Of a DNA stretch of 64,000 nt, positions 29,998-40,188 are shown one piece after another. Under the pieces are notes generated by a model. That model was not told the DNA's origin. It searched no databases and saw only the letters and a program-made list of their open reading frames with translations. The number at the start of each line of letters is the position of its first letter. Position 1 is the stretch's first letter. The stretch is from Clostridia bacterium (GTDB lineage: Bacteria; Bacillota; Clostridia; Christensenellales; Aristaeellaceae): contig JAFROK010000023.1 of assembly GCA_017429695.1 (NCBI GenBank), positions 62,001 through 126,000 on the forward strand. The letters run 5' to 3'. Both the position numbers and the translations under genes were made by a program.

Positions 29998-32483
29998 GCC
30001 TGTTCCTCAGGGCTGCGGCCGGTCTGCAGTGCCGCACCAATCAGCCGGGCCGCGCTCTCCGTCAGTTTTTCCTCCGGCAGCGGCCGGTCATGGTCGCCCC
30101 GCAGCGCGGCAGCAATCTCTTCCTTGTCCGCCTCGGAACCGGGCATAATCAGGTCGTTTCCGGCCAGGATACACTTGGCCGCTGAGGATCCGTGGCCCAT
30201 ATTCGTCGTCGTCCAGTCCGTCATGATAAATCCGGTGAAGCCCCACTCCTCCCGGGCGGTTACCGTGCACAGATCCCGGCTGTTGGCCGTATGCACGCTG
30301 TTGATCCGGTTGTAGGAGGTCATGATCGACATGGGATGGGCGGTCTTTACCGCTATCTCGAACCCCTTCAGGTAAATTTCCCGCAGTGCCCGCTGGCTGA
30401 TGTTTGCCGTCACATGGAACCGGTCTTCCTCCTGGTTGTTGCAGGCAAAATGCTTGATGCACGCCGCCAGGTCGCCCTGCTTTTCCACGCCGCGGCAGAT
30501 GGCTGCCGCCATGATGCCGGAAACCAGCGGATCCTCGGAATAGTATTCAAAGTTCCGGCCGCACAGCGGGTTCCGGTGAATATTCATGCCCGGCGCCAGC
30601 CACACTGCGATGCCAAAAATCCGCATTTCTTCCGCAATCAGTTCCCCAAGCTTCTCCAGCACGGCCGGGTCAAAGCTCTGGGCCAGCAGCGTGCCTACCG
30701 GGATCGCTGTGGTAAACTGATACCGGTTGTCCGAGCCGGGATGCGTTTTCATGGTCTTGAAAATCCGGCTTTCCAGGTTTTCAATCCGGCTCAGCTTATA
30801 GATCTCCCCGTCCTCCGGATTGATCTCGTAATGCTTCTGCAGCCGCAGGCCCGCCGGCCCGTCCGCCAATGTCATGCCGGGAACGCCATATTCCGGGAAC
30901 GCGGTGGTTTCACCGGCCGCGCCGGGAATGGACACCGAGGCCGCCCCGATGACTTCCTTGCCCCGGGCCTTGTTGGCGCCGATCACCAGCTGGATCTTCT
31001 GCTCCGCCGTCAGTTTCTCCGCAATCGCCCGGCCCCGCTCCAGCAGCGGATCCGTCCGCTTCTCTTCTTTCCGTTCCGTGGACGCCTTCACCGCGCTGTC
31101 GATGGCTATCTCCGGCGTATTCGCCGCCTGTGCTTCCAGCGCCTTCCGGGCCACGTCCGTTTCCGGCACAATCTCGGGCAGGCTGTCCAGCAGTTCACAG
31201 ATCGGCGTCAGTTCCTTCAGGCGAACGGCTTCCTTCAGGGTCAGCCGGGCCGCCGGCACGCAGTCCGCAGCGCTTGATCCGGTCAGCAGGATATATTCGC
31301 CCTGCTCCATAACCCATCCGTCGCGGAAGAAGGAGGCCAGGCTGTCCGCCCGAAAGGTCAGTTTCAGTTCCTCTTCCCCGCCCGGCGCCAGTTCCTTTGT
31401 CTTGGCAAAGGCCGCCAGCCGTTTCAGTTCCTTTTTCTGCGCTTTCGCCGGGCAGGAGACATAAACCTGTACGACTTCCCGGCCGGATACCGTTCCGGTA
31501 TTCCTTACAGAAACCGTCACGGTCACCGTATCCCCGTCCACTGAAACAGCCTTAAACGCCCGGGCAAACGTCGTATAGCTCAGGCCGTAGCCGAAGGGAT
31601 ACCGGGGTTTCACACCGAAGGAATCGAAATACCGGTAGCCGACATAGATCCCGTCCGTATAAAACTCCTGCAGCACGTCGCCGTTCTGATGGGAAAAATT
31701 CGCGCTGCTGGGATAATCCCCGTACTGATATGCCCAGCTGTCCGTCAGCCTGCCGGAGGGATTCACCTTCCCGCCCAGCACGTCCGCCAGCGCGCTGCCG
31801 CCTTCCACGCCGGCCTGGCCCATCAGCACCAGCGCTGCCACCGGGAATTCCTCCGTAAAGCCCAGGTCCACCACGCCGCCGACATTCAGCACCACGATCA
31901 CTTTGCTGCAGGCGTCACAGGCCATGCGGAGGGTTTCCCGTTCCGCCCGGGTCAGGTAATAATCTCCTTCCCGGTCGTACCGGTCAGCGCCTTCTCCGGC
32001 CGTCCGGGAAAGCACAAAAATTCCGGCGTCCGCCGATGCACAGGCTTCCCGGTCAAAGGGCAGCCCCTCCGGTATTTTCGGCCGGGTGGAGGAATGGGCC
32101 GTATACATCTTCAGGAAATCCTTTTCCGGGCCGGCCGCTTCGTAGATGGAAGCGTGCCAGGCTTTGACCGCCTCATCGTACGCCGCGTCAAAGGCATCCA
32201 GGTCCGCGCTGTTGACAATCTCATATCCCGCCGCCCGCAGGCCCTGGTCCACGCTTACAAAATCCCGGCTGTTCACGTCGCCGCTGCCGGTGCCGCCCTT
32301 GATCGTATGACGGGCGCCCATGCCGAACAGCGCCAGCTTCATTCCCGGCTTCAGCGGCAGGATCCCGTCATTCTCCAGCAGTACCATGCCCTGGGCTGCC
32401 GCCCAGCGGGCTGTCTGCCGGTTCCGCGCCTCCCGTTCCGATACCGCCGTCGTCTTCTGTCCGGAATAAATCCTGTTACTCAT
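29994..32483 (-). CDS. GH3 beta-glucosidase with permuted domain order
   Basis: The 829-residue protein has the usual GH3 domains in swapped order. The C-terminal-type alpha/beta and fibronectin-like domains come first (about residues 1-420), and the (beta/alpha)8 catalytic domain comes last (about residues 465-829), with nucleophile Asp756 in GFIMTDW and the KHFACN motif. Similar permuted GH3 enzymes are known from Ruminococcus albus and Butyrivibrio. No signal peptide is seen. The start has a GGAGG site, and the stop overlaps the AraC gene. Confidence 0.9.
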   Translation of the reverse strand: MSNRIYSGQKTTAVSEREARNRQTARWAAAQGMVLLENDGILPLKPGMKLALFGMGARHTIKGGTGSGDVNSRDFVSVDQGLRAAGYEIVNSADLDAFDAAYDEAVKAWHASIYEAAGPEKDFLKMYTAHSSTRPKIPEGLPFDREACASADAGIFVLSRTAGEGADRYDREGDYYLTRAERETLRMACDACSKVIVVLNVGGVVDLGFTEEFPVAALVLMGQAGVEGGSALADVLGGKVNPSGRLTDSWAYQYGDYPSSANFSHQNGDVLQEFYTDGIYVGYRYFDSFGVKPRYPFGYGLSYTTFARAFKAVSVDGDTVTVTVSVRNTGTVSGREVVQVYVSCPAKAQKKELKRLAAFAKTKELAPGGEEELKLTFRADSLASFFRDGWVMEQGEYILLTGSSAADCVPAARLTLKEAVRLKELTPICELLDSLPEIVPETDVARKALEAQAANTPEIAIDSAVKASTERKEEKRTDPLLERGRAIAEKLTAEQKIQLVIGANKARGKEVIGAASVSIPGAAGETTAFPEYGVPGMTLADGPAGLRLQKHYEINPEDGEIYKLSRIENLESRIFKTMKTHPGSDNRYQFTTAIPVGTLLAQSFDPAVLEKLGELIAEEMRIFGIAVWLAPGMNIHRNPLCGRNFEYYSEDPLVSGIMAAAICRGVEKQGDLAACIKHFACNNQEEDRFHVTANISQRALREIYLKGFEIAVKTAHPMSIMTSYNRINSVHTANSRDLCTVTAREEWGFTGFIMTDWTTTNMGHGSSAAKCILAGNDLIMPGSEADKEEIAAALRGDHDRPLPEEKLTESAARLIGAALQTGRSPEEQA

Positions 32484-32522
32484 ACTGTAGGTACCTCCTC
32501 ATTTTTTCCTGTTCCCCGAAAC

Positions 32523-34706
32523 TCAGGCCTGACACCTGTATCCTGTTTTCCATACAGTCCCGTCCCTGCACACATACGGTTCCGGGCCTTCAATATCGTC
32601 CTCGTTATGCTGTTCCACCGCCGCCATATCCTCCGGCAGGTTGTAGGGCAGCCTTCCGCCGGCTTCCCTGTTACCGAACAGGATATCCATAATCACCGAA
32701 AGCCCGCATCCGAAGTGCACCAGGATGCCGTCCGCCAGGCCTTCCCATTCGCCCGGCACCGTGGGATTATGCATATGCATCACCACGATCACCGGTTTGC
32801 CGCCCATTTCCTTCCGGGCCTTTTCCAGGTTGTCCAGGTCCGCTTCATTGCAGCACCGGTTCGTTTTTCCCCGGTAACTCCGGTTCGTAAAATCCTCCCG
32901 GAAATCCCCGCCGCCGATACTGACTTCCCGGGCTTCCTTCGCCGTGTACGGCCGGTATTGCAGGGTCAGCGGCCGGTATCCGTTGCCGCCGGCCTTCCGG
33001 TCCGCCGGATCATAGGGATCGGACAGCGGGCTTTCCATAAAGACCACCGCCGCGTCCGCCTGCGCCGGATCCTCCGTCCGTACACACCATCCGCTGATAT
33101 CTCTTCCACCCAGCGGATCCAGCGTCTGGGCCGGTTCCATCATCCGCACAAAGTTTTTATGGGCCGCGATTTCCCTTTCCGGTATCCAGACTTTGATCCC
33201 TTTCTTCAGCGGCAGTCCACCCTTCCGCAGGCTGACCACGCTCTTCGCCTGGGCTTCCAGTCCGGCTTTCACAAATTCCGCACAGCCCACAATCCGCTCG
33301 CTCTCTTCCGGATCCAGGTACGGGTTCTCAAACAGGCCGACCCGGAATATCCCGGTCAGCAGCCGCTTCGCGCTCAGCCGCATCCGCCGGTCCATCAGAT
33401 CGGCGCCAAACTTTTCCTCTCCGATCCGCCAGGCTTCAAGCACCGGCTCTGCCCGGTTGTTGCCGCCGAACTGATCCACCCCGTTCATGATGATCCGCAG
33501 GTGGCGCTCCGCCTCCGTCAGCCGGTTGACCCCGTAGCACCGGGAGCCGAAGCTGTCGATCTCCGGATCCGGATCCCCGGTAATCCCCCAGTCAGTGCAA
33601 ACCACGCCGTCGTAAGCGTACTTCTCCCGCAGCAGGTCCTTCAGGATATATTCATTGTAGCTGTTGCCGACCTTCTCATGGTCCGCCAGCCAGCTAACCG
33701 TATAGTAGGGCATGACGGCCCCCGCCTTTTTCGTCGGTCCATCCAGCCGGAAGCCGCCTTCCGTGAACGGCCGCATATGCTGCTCAAACCGGCCGCCGGG
33801 ATAGACTGCAAAGCATCCGTAAGCGTAATGCGCATCCCGGCCCCCCTCTCCGGTGCCGCCGCCGGGCCAATGCTTGACCATCGTGATCACGCTGTCCGTT
33901 CCCCAGCCGTCCGGGCTGCCCTCCGTGGTCTGCATTCCGTCGCAGTACGCTTTCACCAGCGGAATCACTTTCTCCGGATCGCTGCCCAGCGTATCCTCCA
34001 GCCGCATCCAGCGGGGTTCCGTGGACAGGTCAATCTGCGGTCCCAGCGCCGTGGTGATGCCCAGCGCCCGGTATTCCTTCGCGGCCGTCCGGGCAAATTC
34101 CCGCACCAGTTCCGCGCCGCCGGCCGCTGCCAGGCCGATGCCCTCCGGCCATTTGCTCACGTCGCTGCCTTTCGTACGGAATTCCGCGCCGCCCTCGGAA
34201 GCGCCATGCCGGGGATCCGTGGAAATATTCACCGGAATTCCCCAGGGTTCCGCTTCACACACCTGCTGCAGGTTGTTGCTCCACTGCGCTGATACCCGGG
34301 CGTTCTTCACCCGCATCTGCAGCACATGGCGGATATGATCCTTTTTCAGCATAGAGATCTGCCCGTCCGTCAGGTCGGCATCCCCGTGCTTTGCCGGATC
34401 AAACGCCTCCCCGCCGTATGTGTCCGCAAATGGCGGCCGGGAAACAAACGGCACAATCTGATGGGAAGAATACAGCATTAGCCCGGCAATCTCCTCCCGG
34501 CTCAGCCGCCCGGCCAGGTCCTCCGCCCGCTCCTCCGGGGTCAGCCGCCAGTCTTCATATGGCAGCAGCTTTCCCGTCCGGGCCAGGTCCTTGAATGCAA
34601 ACCCGTCCTGTTCGATTACCGGTACATCTCCGGCAATCCCCAGTGTTTTTCCTCCATCATTCCGGATGATGGTGCCGAAAACAGCCTTCTCCCTGCGCCA
34701 GCTCAT
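32523..34706 (-). CDS. GH3 glycoside hydrolase
   Basis: The 727-residue protein has the standard GH3 order, with catalytic barrel first (KHWPGGG, Lys278-His279; nucleophile Asp372 in VVCTDWG) and the alpha/beta domain after it (GGRLPYNLPEDM near the end). It ends without an obvious fibronectin-like domain, so it is closer to the shorter GH3 types. It likely cleaves beta-glucosides or beta-xylosides inside the cell; no signal peptide is seen. It lies 15 bases after the zinc-ribbon gene and 39 bases before the permuted GH3 gene. Confidence 0.88.
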   Translation of the reverse strand: MSWRREKAVFGTIIRNDGGKTLGIAGDVPVIEQDGFAFKDLARTGKLLPYEDWRLTPEERAEDLAGRLSREEIAGLMLYSSHQIVPFVSRPPFADTYGGEAFDPAKHGDADLTDGQISMLKKDHIRHVLQMRVKNARVSAQWSNNLQQVCEAEPWGIPVNISTDPRHGASEGGAEFRTKGSDVSKWPEGIGLAAAGGAELVREFARTAAKEYRALGITTALGPQIDLSTEPRWMRLEDTLGSDPEKVIPLVKAYCDGMQTTEGSPDGWGTDSVITMVKHWPGGGTGEGGRDAHYAYGCFAVYPGGRFEQHMRPFTEGGFRLDGPTKKAGAVMPYYTVSWLADHEKVGNSYNEYILKDLLREKYAYDGVVCTDWGITGDPDPEIDSFGSRCYGVNRLTEAERHLRIIMNGVDQFGGNNRAEPVLEAWRIGEEKFGADLMDRRMRLSAKRLLTGIFRVGLFENPYLDPEESERIVGCAEFVKAGLEAQAKSVVSLRKGGLPLKKGIKVWIPEREIAAHKNFVRMMEPAQTLDPLGGRDISGWCVRTEDPAQADAAVVFMESPLSDPYDPADRKAGGNGYRPLTLQYRPYTAKEAREVSIGGGDFREDFTNRSYRGKTNRCCNEADLDNLEKARKEMGGKPVIVVMHMHNPTVPGEWEGLADGILVHFGCGLSVIMDILFGNREAGGRLPYNLPEDMAAVEQHNEDDIEGPEPYVCRDGTVWKTGYRCQA

Positions 34707-34721
34707 TCCGTTCTGCCTCCT

Positions 34722-35042
34722 TTATCTGCCGAAAATCCTGCTGAAAAAGCCGCCTTTTTTCGCCGGCCGCTCCTCCGTGTCTGTTTCTGCCCCTTCCGTC
34801 CCGGCGGCCTGTACGCCCGGATATCGTTCCGTTACGTCATCCTGCAGCACCAGCCTGCCGGGAATCAGCGTACATGTATACACATGCCGGCATTTGTAAC
34901 ATACAACCACATTATCGTAAATCCCATGTTTCCGGGCCAATTCCGCGCCGGCCTGGTAGATGATCCGGTCCCCGCAGTTCGGGCACACGGCTTTGGCCGT
35001 AAAGAGCCGGTCCGAAAGGGCGTTCCTGTTGCCGATATCCAT
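34722..35042 (-). CDS. Small zinc-ribbon protein
   Basis: The 106-residue protein has two CxxC pairs (Cys20/Cys23 in CPNCG, Cys48/Cys51 in CYKC) that should form a zinc ribbon, and a basic tail ending FFSRIFGR. It lies 6 bases after the monooxygenase-like gene and 15 before GH3, inside the operon. No function can be assigned. Confidence 0.7.
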   Translation of the reverse strand: MDIGNRNALSDRLFTAKAVCPNCGDRIIYQAGAELARKHGIYDNVVVCYKCRHVYTCTLIPGRLVLQDDVTERYPGVQAAGTEGAETDTEERPAKKGGFFSRIFGR

Positions 35043-35048
35043 CCGCTG

Positions 35049-35369
35049 TCACTTCCTGATAAATCGCTCGTCCGTTCCCAGGTTTTCGCTTATATAGCGT
35101 TCCGCCTTCATATGCAGGTCATACTTGTCCCGAAGCGCTGCCAGCTGCACCATCATCGGAGAGGCATGATGCGCGTCAATGGCAGCCTGGTCCCGCCAGC
35201 TGTCGATCAGCAGCACCGTTTCCGGATCGTCCATCGGCAGGAAATACTGATACCGCAGATTGCCTGCCTCCGCCCGGATGGCGTCTGCAATACCGGCGGA
35301 TTCCATTTCTTCCGCAAAAGCCCTGGCGCTGCCGTTTTTTCCCGTGTAGTACAGATTAACTGTAATCAT
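35049..35369 (-). CDS. Antibiotic-biosynthesis-monooxygenase (ABM)-like protein
   Basis: The 106-residue protein has the dimeric alpha/beta barrel pattern of the ABM family (VLLIDSWRDQAAIDAHHASP). Family members include quinol monooxygenases and heme-degrading enzymes, but many are uncharacterised. The start at 35369 follows a GGAAGGG/AGGA site; the longer frame upstream begins in a non-coding G-rich stretch. It is the first gene of the six-gene operon. Confidence 0.8.
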   Translation of the reverse strand: MITVNLYYTGKNGSARAFAEEMESAGIADAIRAEAGNLRYQYFLPMDDPETVLLIDSWRDQAAIDAHHASPMMVQLAALRDKYDLHMKAERYISENLGTDERFIRK

Positions 35370-35456
35370 TTTCCTGTGTTTCCCTTCCGGTTTTTTGGGG
35401 GGTTGGGAGGGCATTTTCCGTCGTTTTGTTACAGTTTTGTTTCGGTATTTGTATCA

Positions 35457-35468
35457 GTTTGGCCAAAC
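35457..35468. promoter_or_regulatory. 12-base perfect palindrome, candidate operator
   Basis: GTTTGGCCAAAC lies between the divergent ABM-led operon and the small plus-strand gene. Its position suits control of either side; the AraC protein of the operon is one candidate binder. Confidence 0.45.
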
Positions 35469-35538
35469 AACGACCATGTTAATACAATATTATTTTGATA
35501 TTTTGCGTATTATTTTGCTGTTTTTCTCTCCGGGAACC

Positions 35539-35547
35539 TGTTATCAT
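35539..35547 (+). promoter_or_regulatory. Extended -10 promoter for the small plus-strand gene
   Basis: TGTTATCAT is an extended -10 element about 60 bases before the small gene's start. No good -35 is seen at the usual distance. Confidence 0.45.
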
Positions 35548-35607
35548 GTGACCGTCGACAGGAGAGAGCCTGGCGACGAAGATCGAACCCAAAGGAGGAA
35601 TTGTAAG

Positions 35608-35769
35608 ATGATGACGATCATGAACAGAGATCAGATCATAAATATCGCCGCGGTGATGGCCGAAGATACCGGCGCGCCGGAACTTCGGAATCCGCTGAAC
35701 AGCGTAATGGAGTCCCGCAGTCTGCTGGACCGGCTGCTGGACCGGATTTCCCGCCGTCAGAACGGGTAA
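35608..35769 (+). CDS. Small hypothetical protein (53 residues)
   Basis: The reading frame has a near-perfect AAAGGAGGAA site 7 bases before ATG, an extended -10 element upstream and a strong terminator after it, so this is very likely a real gene. The protein is mostly helical, begins MMTIMNRDQ and has a basic C-terminus (RISRRQNG). No family is recognised. The frame continues upstream, but that part lies in the AT-rich promoter region. Confidence 0.65.
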   Translation: MMTIMNRDQIINIAAVMAEDTGAPELRNPLNSVMESRSLLDRLLDRISRRQNG

Positions 35770-35799
35770 TCCCCTGAAAATATCTGGTACTCTGAAATC

Positions 35800-35833
35800 G
35801 GGGCAGCGGAATGATTCCGCTGCCCCTTTTGTT
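35800..35833 (+). terminator. Strong intrinsic terminator of the small gene
   Basis: GGGGCAGCGGAAT pairs with ATTCCGCTGCCCC and is followed by TTTTGTTT. Confidence 0.9.
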
Positions 35834-35857
35834 TCCGCAAAGAGCAACCGTCCGGAG

Positions 35858-38143
35858 TTATTCGTTGATTTTCCGCAGCATCTCTTCCATCATTTCGTCG
35901 GAGACCTTACCTGCCGCAAAGCTGAGTACGCCGCGCAGCGGCATATAGTTCAGCATCGCCGCTCCCATATCCTCGGAAATCGCCTCCCCGGCCGCTTCCG
36001 ACACAGCCTCTGAGGGATCCGGAGAAAACGCCGCCATCAGCTGATCAATGAACGGTTTCATAATCGCGGTCGCCTTGGGATCCCGCATGACGTCCATGAA
36101 AATGCTGTTCACGTCAAACTTCCGGGGCAGTTCCACCGTGGATTCCACCTGGATGGATGCTTTCAGCGGCAGGTTCGCGGAGCTGTCGCCCACCTCAACG
36201 GTGAATTCTCCGCTTTCCACCCACCAGTCGTGGATTTCATTCCGCCAGGTGGCGAAGGCCCGCTTGCACAGGGTCATCGTGACTTCTTTGCTTTCGCCGG
36301 GTTCAAGGGCCACCTTCCGGAAAGCCTTCAGTTCCCGTACAGGACGGATCGCGTTCACATATCCTTCCGCGTCGCCCACGTATACCTGGACCACTGCCTT
36401 GCCGGCGCGCTTGCCGGTGTTCTTCACCGTCACCGTTACATCCACCGTGTCGGTATCCTTAATCGATGCGGCGCTCAGTTTCAGGTTCGAATATTCGAAA
36501 GTGGTATAGCTCAGGCCGTGTCCGAAGGGGAACAGCACGTCCATCTTCTTTTTGTCATAATACCGGTATCCGACGAAGATGCCTTCCCGGTAATCCGTTC
36601 CGGCCGGCTCACCGCCGTAGAACAGATAGCTGGGATTGTCCTCCAGCTTGATCGGGAAAGTCTCCGGCAGGTGTCCGGAGGGGTTCACGTCGCCGAAGAG
36701 CACCCGCACCGTGGCCAGTCCTACCGACTGTCCGCCCAGGTAAGCCTCCAGCACCGCCTTGACCTTACCGATCCACGGCATCTCCACCGGGGAGCCGTTA
36801 TGCAGCACAACCACAGTGTTCGGATTCGCCGCCGCCACGGCCTCGATCAGCCTGTTCTGGCATTCCGGCATCCGCATATGGCTCCGGTCATAGCCTTCGG
36901 ATTCATAGGAATCCGGCAGGCCGGCAAACACAACCGCAGCCTTTGCTTTCTTCGCGGCGGCCACTGCTTCGGCAATCTGCGCGTCTGTCGCCTCATCCTT
37001 CGCCACGGAGTAGCCGGACACATAGGTCACCTTCAGGCCCTTCGCCGCTTCCACCGCGCCGGTGGTCCTGAAGCAATTGATATGGCTGCTGCCGCCGCCC
37101 TGGAAGCGCGGTTTCTCGGCAAACTCGCCGATAAAGGCAATCTCGTCCGCCTTGTCCAGCGGCAGGATGCCGTCTTCGTTCTTCAGCAGCACCATGCAGT
37201 CCGCGGCAATCTCCGCCGCCATTTCATGCTGGGCTTCCTTGTCCCAGGGGGTGTCCGGTTTTGCATTCTCGATATACCGGTATACGATATTCAGGATCCG
37301 CTCGCAGCACAGATCCACATATTTCTCATCCAGTTTGCCGGCCTTCACTGCCGCCACAACCTTCCGGTCGTTGACGCCGCCGGAAGCAGGCATTTCCAGA
37401 TCCAGTCCGGCCTTCACGCCTTCCACGCGGTTGGATACAGCGCCCCAGTCGGACATGACATAGCCTTCAAATCCCCATTCCTTCCGGAGCACATCTGTCA
37501 GCAGCCAGGGATTTTCAGAAGCGAATACGCCGTTGATCCGGTTGTAGGAGCACATCACCGTCCAGGGCTGCGCTTCCTTTACCGCCATTTCAAAGGCCGG
37601 GAAATAGATCTCCCGGATCGTCCGCTCATCGCAGTCGGAAGAGGAACTCATCCGCCGGTGTTCCTGGCTGTTCAGGGCAAAATGCTTGATGCTCGTGCCG
37701 ACGTTTTTGCTCTGGATTCCCTTGATCAGGGCCGTTGCCATTTTCCCCGTCAGGTACGGGTCCTCGGAAAAATACTCAAAGTTCCGGCCGCACAGGGGAG
37801 AACGCTTGATATTGACCGCCGGACCCAGCAGGACGCTCAGCTTTTCATGCTGGCAGCTCTCGCCCAGTGCTTCGCCCATCTTCTCCAGCATATCCGGGTC
37901 AAAGGAAGCTGCGGTGGCGCTGGCAGCCGGGAAGCATACCGCCTTGATGCTGTCGTTGATCCCCAGGTGGTCGCCTTCCAGGTCCTGTTTCCGCAGGCCG
38001 TGGGGGCCGTCACTGACCATGGTCTGCGGCACGCCCAGGCGTTCCACCGCTTTGGTATGCCAGAAGTCCTCGCCGGACAGCAGCCCGGCCTTTTCCTCCA
38101 GCGTCATCTGCGCAATCAGTTTGCGGATTTCCTCTATTTTCAT
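35858..38143 (-). CDS. GH3 beta-glucosidase, standard domain order
   Basis: The 761-residue protein has the full GH3 order: barrel (KHFALN; nucleophile Asp232 in YVMSDWG), alpha/beta domain, and fibronectin-like domain (YPFGHGLSYTTF-type region and later VELEPGESKEVT-type strands). No signal peptide is seen, so it works on imported oligosaccharides. The start has a GAGGTG site. It lies downstream of, and in the same direction as, the peptide-type ABC importer, separated by a 98-base stretch with a short repeat hairpin. Confidence 0.92.
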   Translation of the reverse strand: MKIEEIRKLIAQMTLEEKAGLLSGEDFWHTKAVERLGVPQTMVSDGPHGLRKQDLEGDHLGINDSIKAVCFPAASATAASFDPDMLEKMGEALGESCQHEKLSVLLGPAVNIKRSPLCGRNFEYFSEDPYLTGKMATALIKGIQSKNVGTSIKHFALNSQEHRRMSSSSDCDERTIREIYFPAFEMAVKEAQPWTVMCSYNRINGVFASENPWLLTDVLRKEWGFEGYVMSDWGAVSNRVEGVKAGLDLEMPASGGVNDRKVVAAVKAGKLDEKYVDLCCERILNIVYRYIENAKPDTPWDKEAQHEMAAEIAADCMVLLKNEDGILPLDKADEIAFIGEFAEKPRFQGGGSSHINCFRTTGAVEAAKGLKVTYVSGYSVAKDEATDAQIAEAVAAAKKAKAAVVFAGLPDSYESEGYDRSHMRMPECQNRLIEAVAAANPNTVVVLHNGSPVEMPWIGKVKAVLEAYLGGQSVGLATVRVLFGDVNPSGHLPETFPIKLEDNPSYLFYGGEPAGTDYREGIFVGYRYYDKKKMDVLFPFGHGLSYTTFEYSNLKLSAASIKDTDTVDVTVTVKNTGKRAGKAVVQVYVGDAEGYVNAIRPVRELKAFRKVALEPGESKEVTMTLCKRAFATWRNEIHDWWVESGEFTVEVGDSSANLPLKASIQVESTVELPRKFDVNSIFMDVMRDPKATAIMKPFIDQLMAAFSPDPSEAVSEAAGEAISEDMGAAMLNYMPLRGVLSFAAGKVSDEMMEEMLRKINE

Positions 38144-38168
38144 AAGTCACCTCTGTTTAATGATAAGA

Positions 38169-38231
38169 TTAGTGGTTAGGGATGCGGGATCAGCTATCCA
38201 GTTCTGCCAACCACGATCCACTAACCACTAA
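38169..38231. repeat. Inverted junction repeat (AGTGGTTAG / CTAACCACT)
   Basis: AGTGGTTAG and CTAACCACT are 41 bases apart and can form a hairpin between the ABC ATPase and GH3 genes. Confidence 0.55.
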
Positions 38232-38241
38232 CCGTTTGTCA

Positions 38242-39157
<916 letters not shown>

Positions 39158-39174
<17 letters not shown>

Positions 39175-40174
39175 GGGCGTACACCTCCTTCAGGTCTTCC
39201 ACGGACATGTTGCAGCGATAGGTACGTCCCTCGCCGAATTCGACAATCGGCATCGCCTGGTAGCGGCAGTTGGCCGTCGCATACCGGCAGCGCTCCGCAA
39301 AGCGGCAGCCCTGCGGCGGATGCTTCAGGTTCGGCGGCGTGCCGGGGATGGCCGTCAGCTTCACGTCACGGGTGCCCTCTTCAGGCACCAGGATGGACCG
39401 CATCAGGCCGCGGCTGTAGGGATGAACCGGATCGAACACCATTTCATGGGCCGTTCCGCGTTCCACGATCTGGCCGGCATACATGACCATGATGTCGTCC
39501 GTTACGTTGTACAGCAGGGGCAGTTCGTGGGTGATGAAGATCATGCTCTTGACCAGGCCGATTTCCATCATGTTCTTCAGCATCTTGATAACCATCTTCT
39601 GGCTGGTAACGTCCAGCGCCGAAGAGGGTTCATCCGCAATCAGCACCTTCGGGTTCAGGATCGTGGAAACCGCGATAACGACGCGCTGGCGCATACCGCC
39701 GGACAGTTCCACGCTGTGCTTGTCCAGGGCGTCCGCCGGCAGACCCAGCAGCGCGAAGCGCTCCTCGGCCATCTCGCGGACTTCCTTCTTGGACATCTTG
39801 ATTTCATGGGCTTTCATGACGTCCTCAATGAACTTCCCGACCTTCCGGGTGGGGTTCAGGGCGTTCATGGCCGCCTGGGGAATGTAGGCCACTTCGGAAC
39901 CCAGCACGGTCTTGCGGACTACGTCGGGATCCAGGCCGGTAATGTTATGGCCGTCGATGATAATCTCGCCGCTCACATAATGCAGCGGGGCAAAATAGTA
40001 ACCCATCAGGCTCAGCGCCAGCGTGGACTTGCCGCAGCCGGATTCGCCCGCGATGCCCAGGCTCTTGCCTTCCTCGATATCCAGGGAAACATGATCGACG
40101 GAATAGACATCCTCTCCCTGCCGGGTGATGTATTTGGTGGTCAACTGCTTGACCTCAAGCATTTTCTTAGCCAT
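39158..40174 (-). CDS. Peptide-type ABC importer ATPase (OppD/DppD-like)
   Basis: The 338-residue ATPase has Walker [13 protein letters not shown], signature [12 protein letters not shown] and Walker B VLIADEPS. The C-terminal cysteine-rich region ([14 protein letters not shown]) typical of OppD/DppD is present and may bind an iron-sulfur cluster. The start follows GGAGG 5 bases upstream. It is the second-to-last transport gene of the operon. Confidence 0.92.
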
Positions 40175-40188
40175 TTCATTCCACCTCC

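Noticed and set aside
35397-35411. G-rich stretch that might form a quadruplex
   Set aside because: Runs of G are short and unevenly spaced; nothing else supports a function.
35395-35607. N-terminal extension of the small plus-strand gene
   Set aside because: It covers the AT-rich promoter region; the ribosome site directly precedes ATG at 35608.
35479-35847. Minus-strand frame opposite the small gene
   Set aside because: No ribosome site, reads through the terminator stem, and no protein-like composition.
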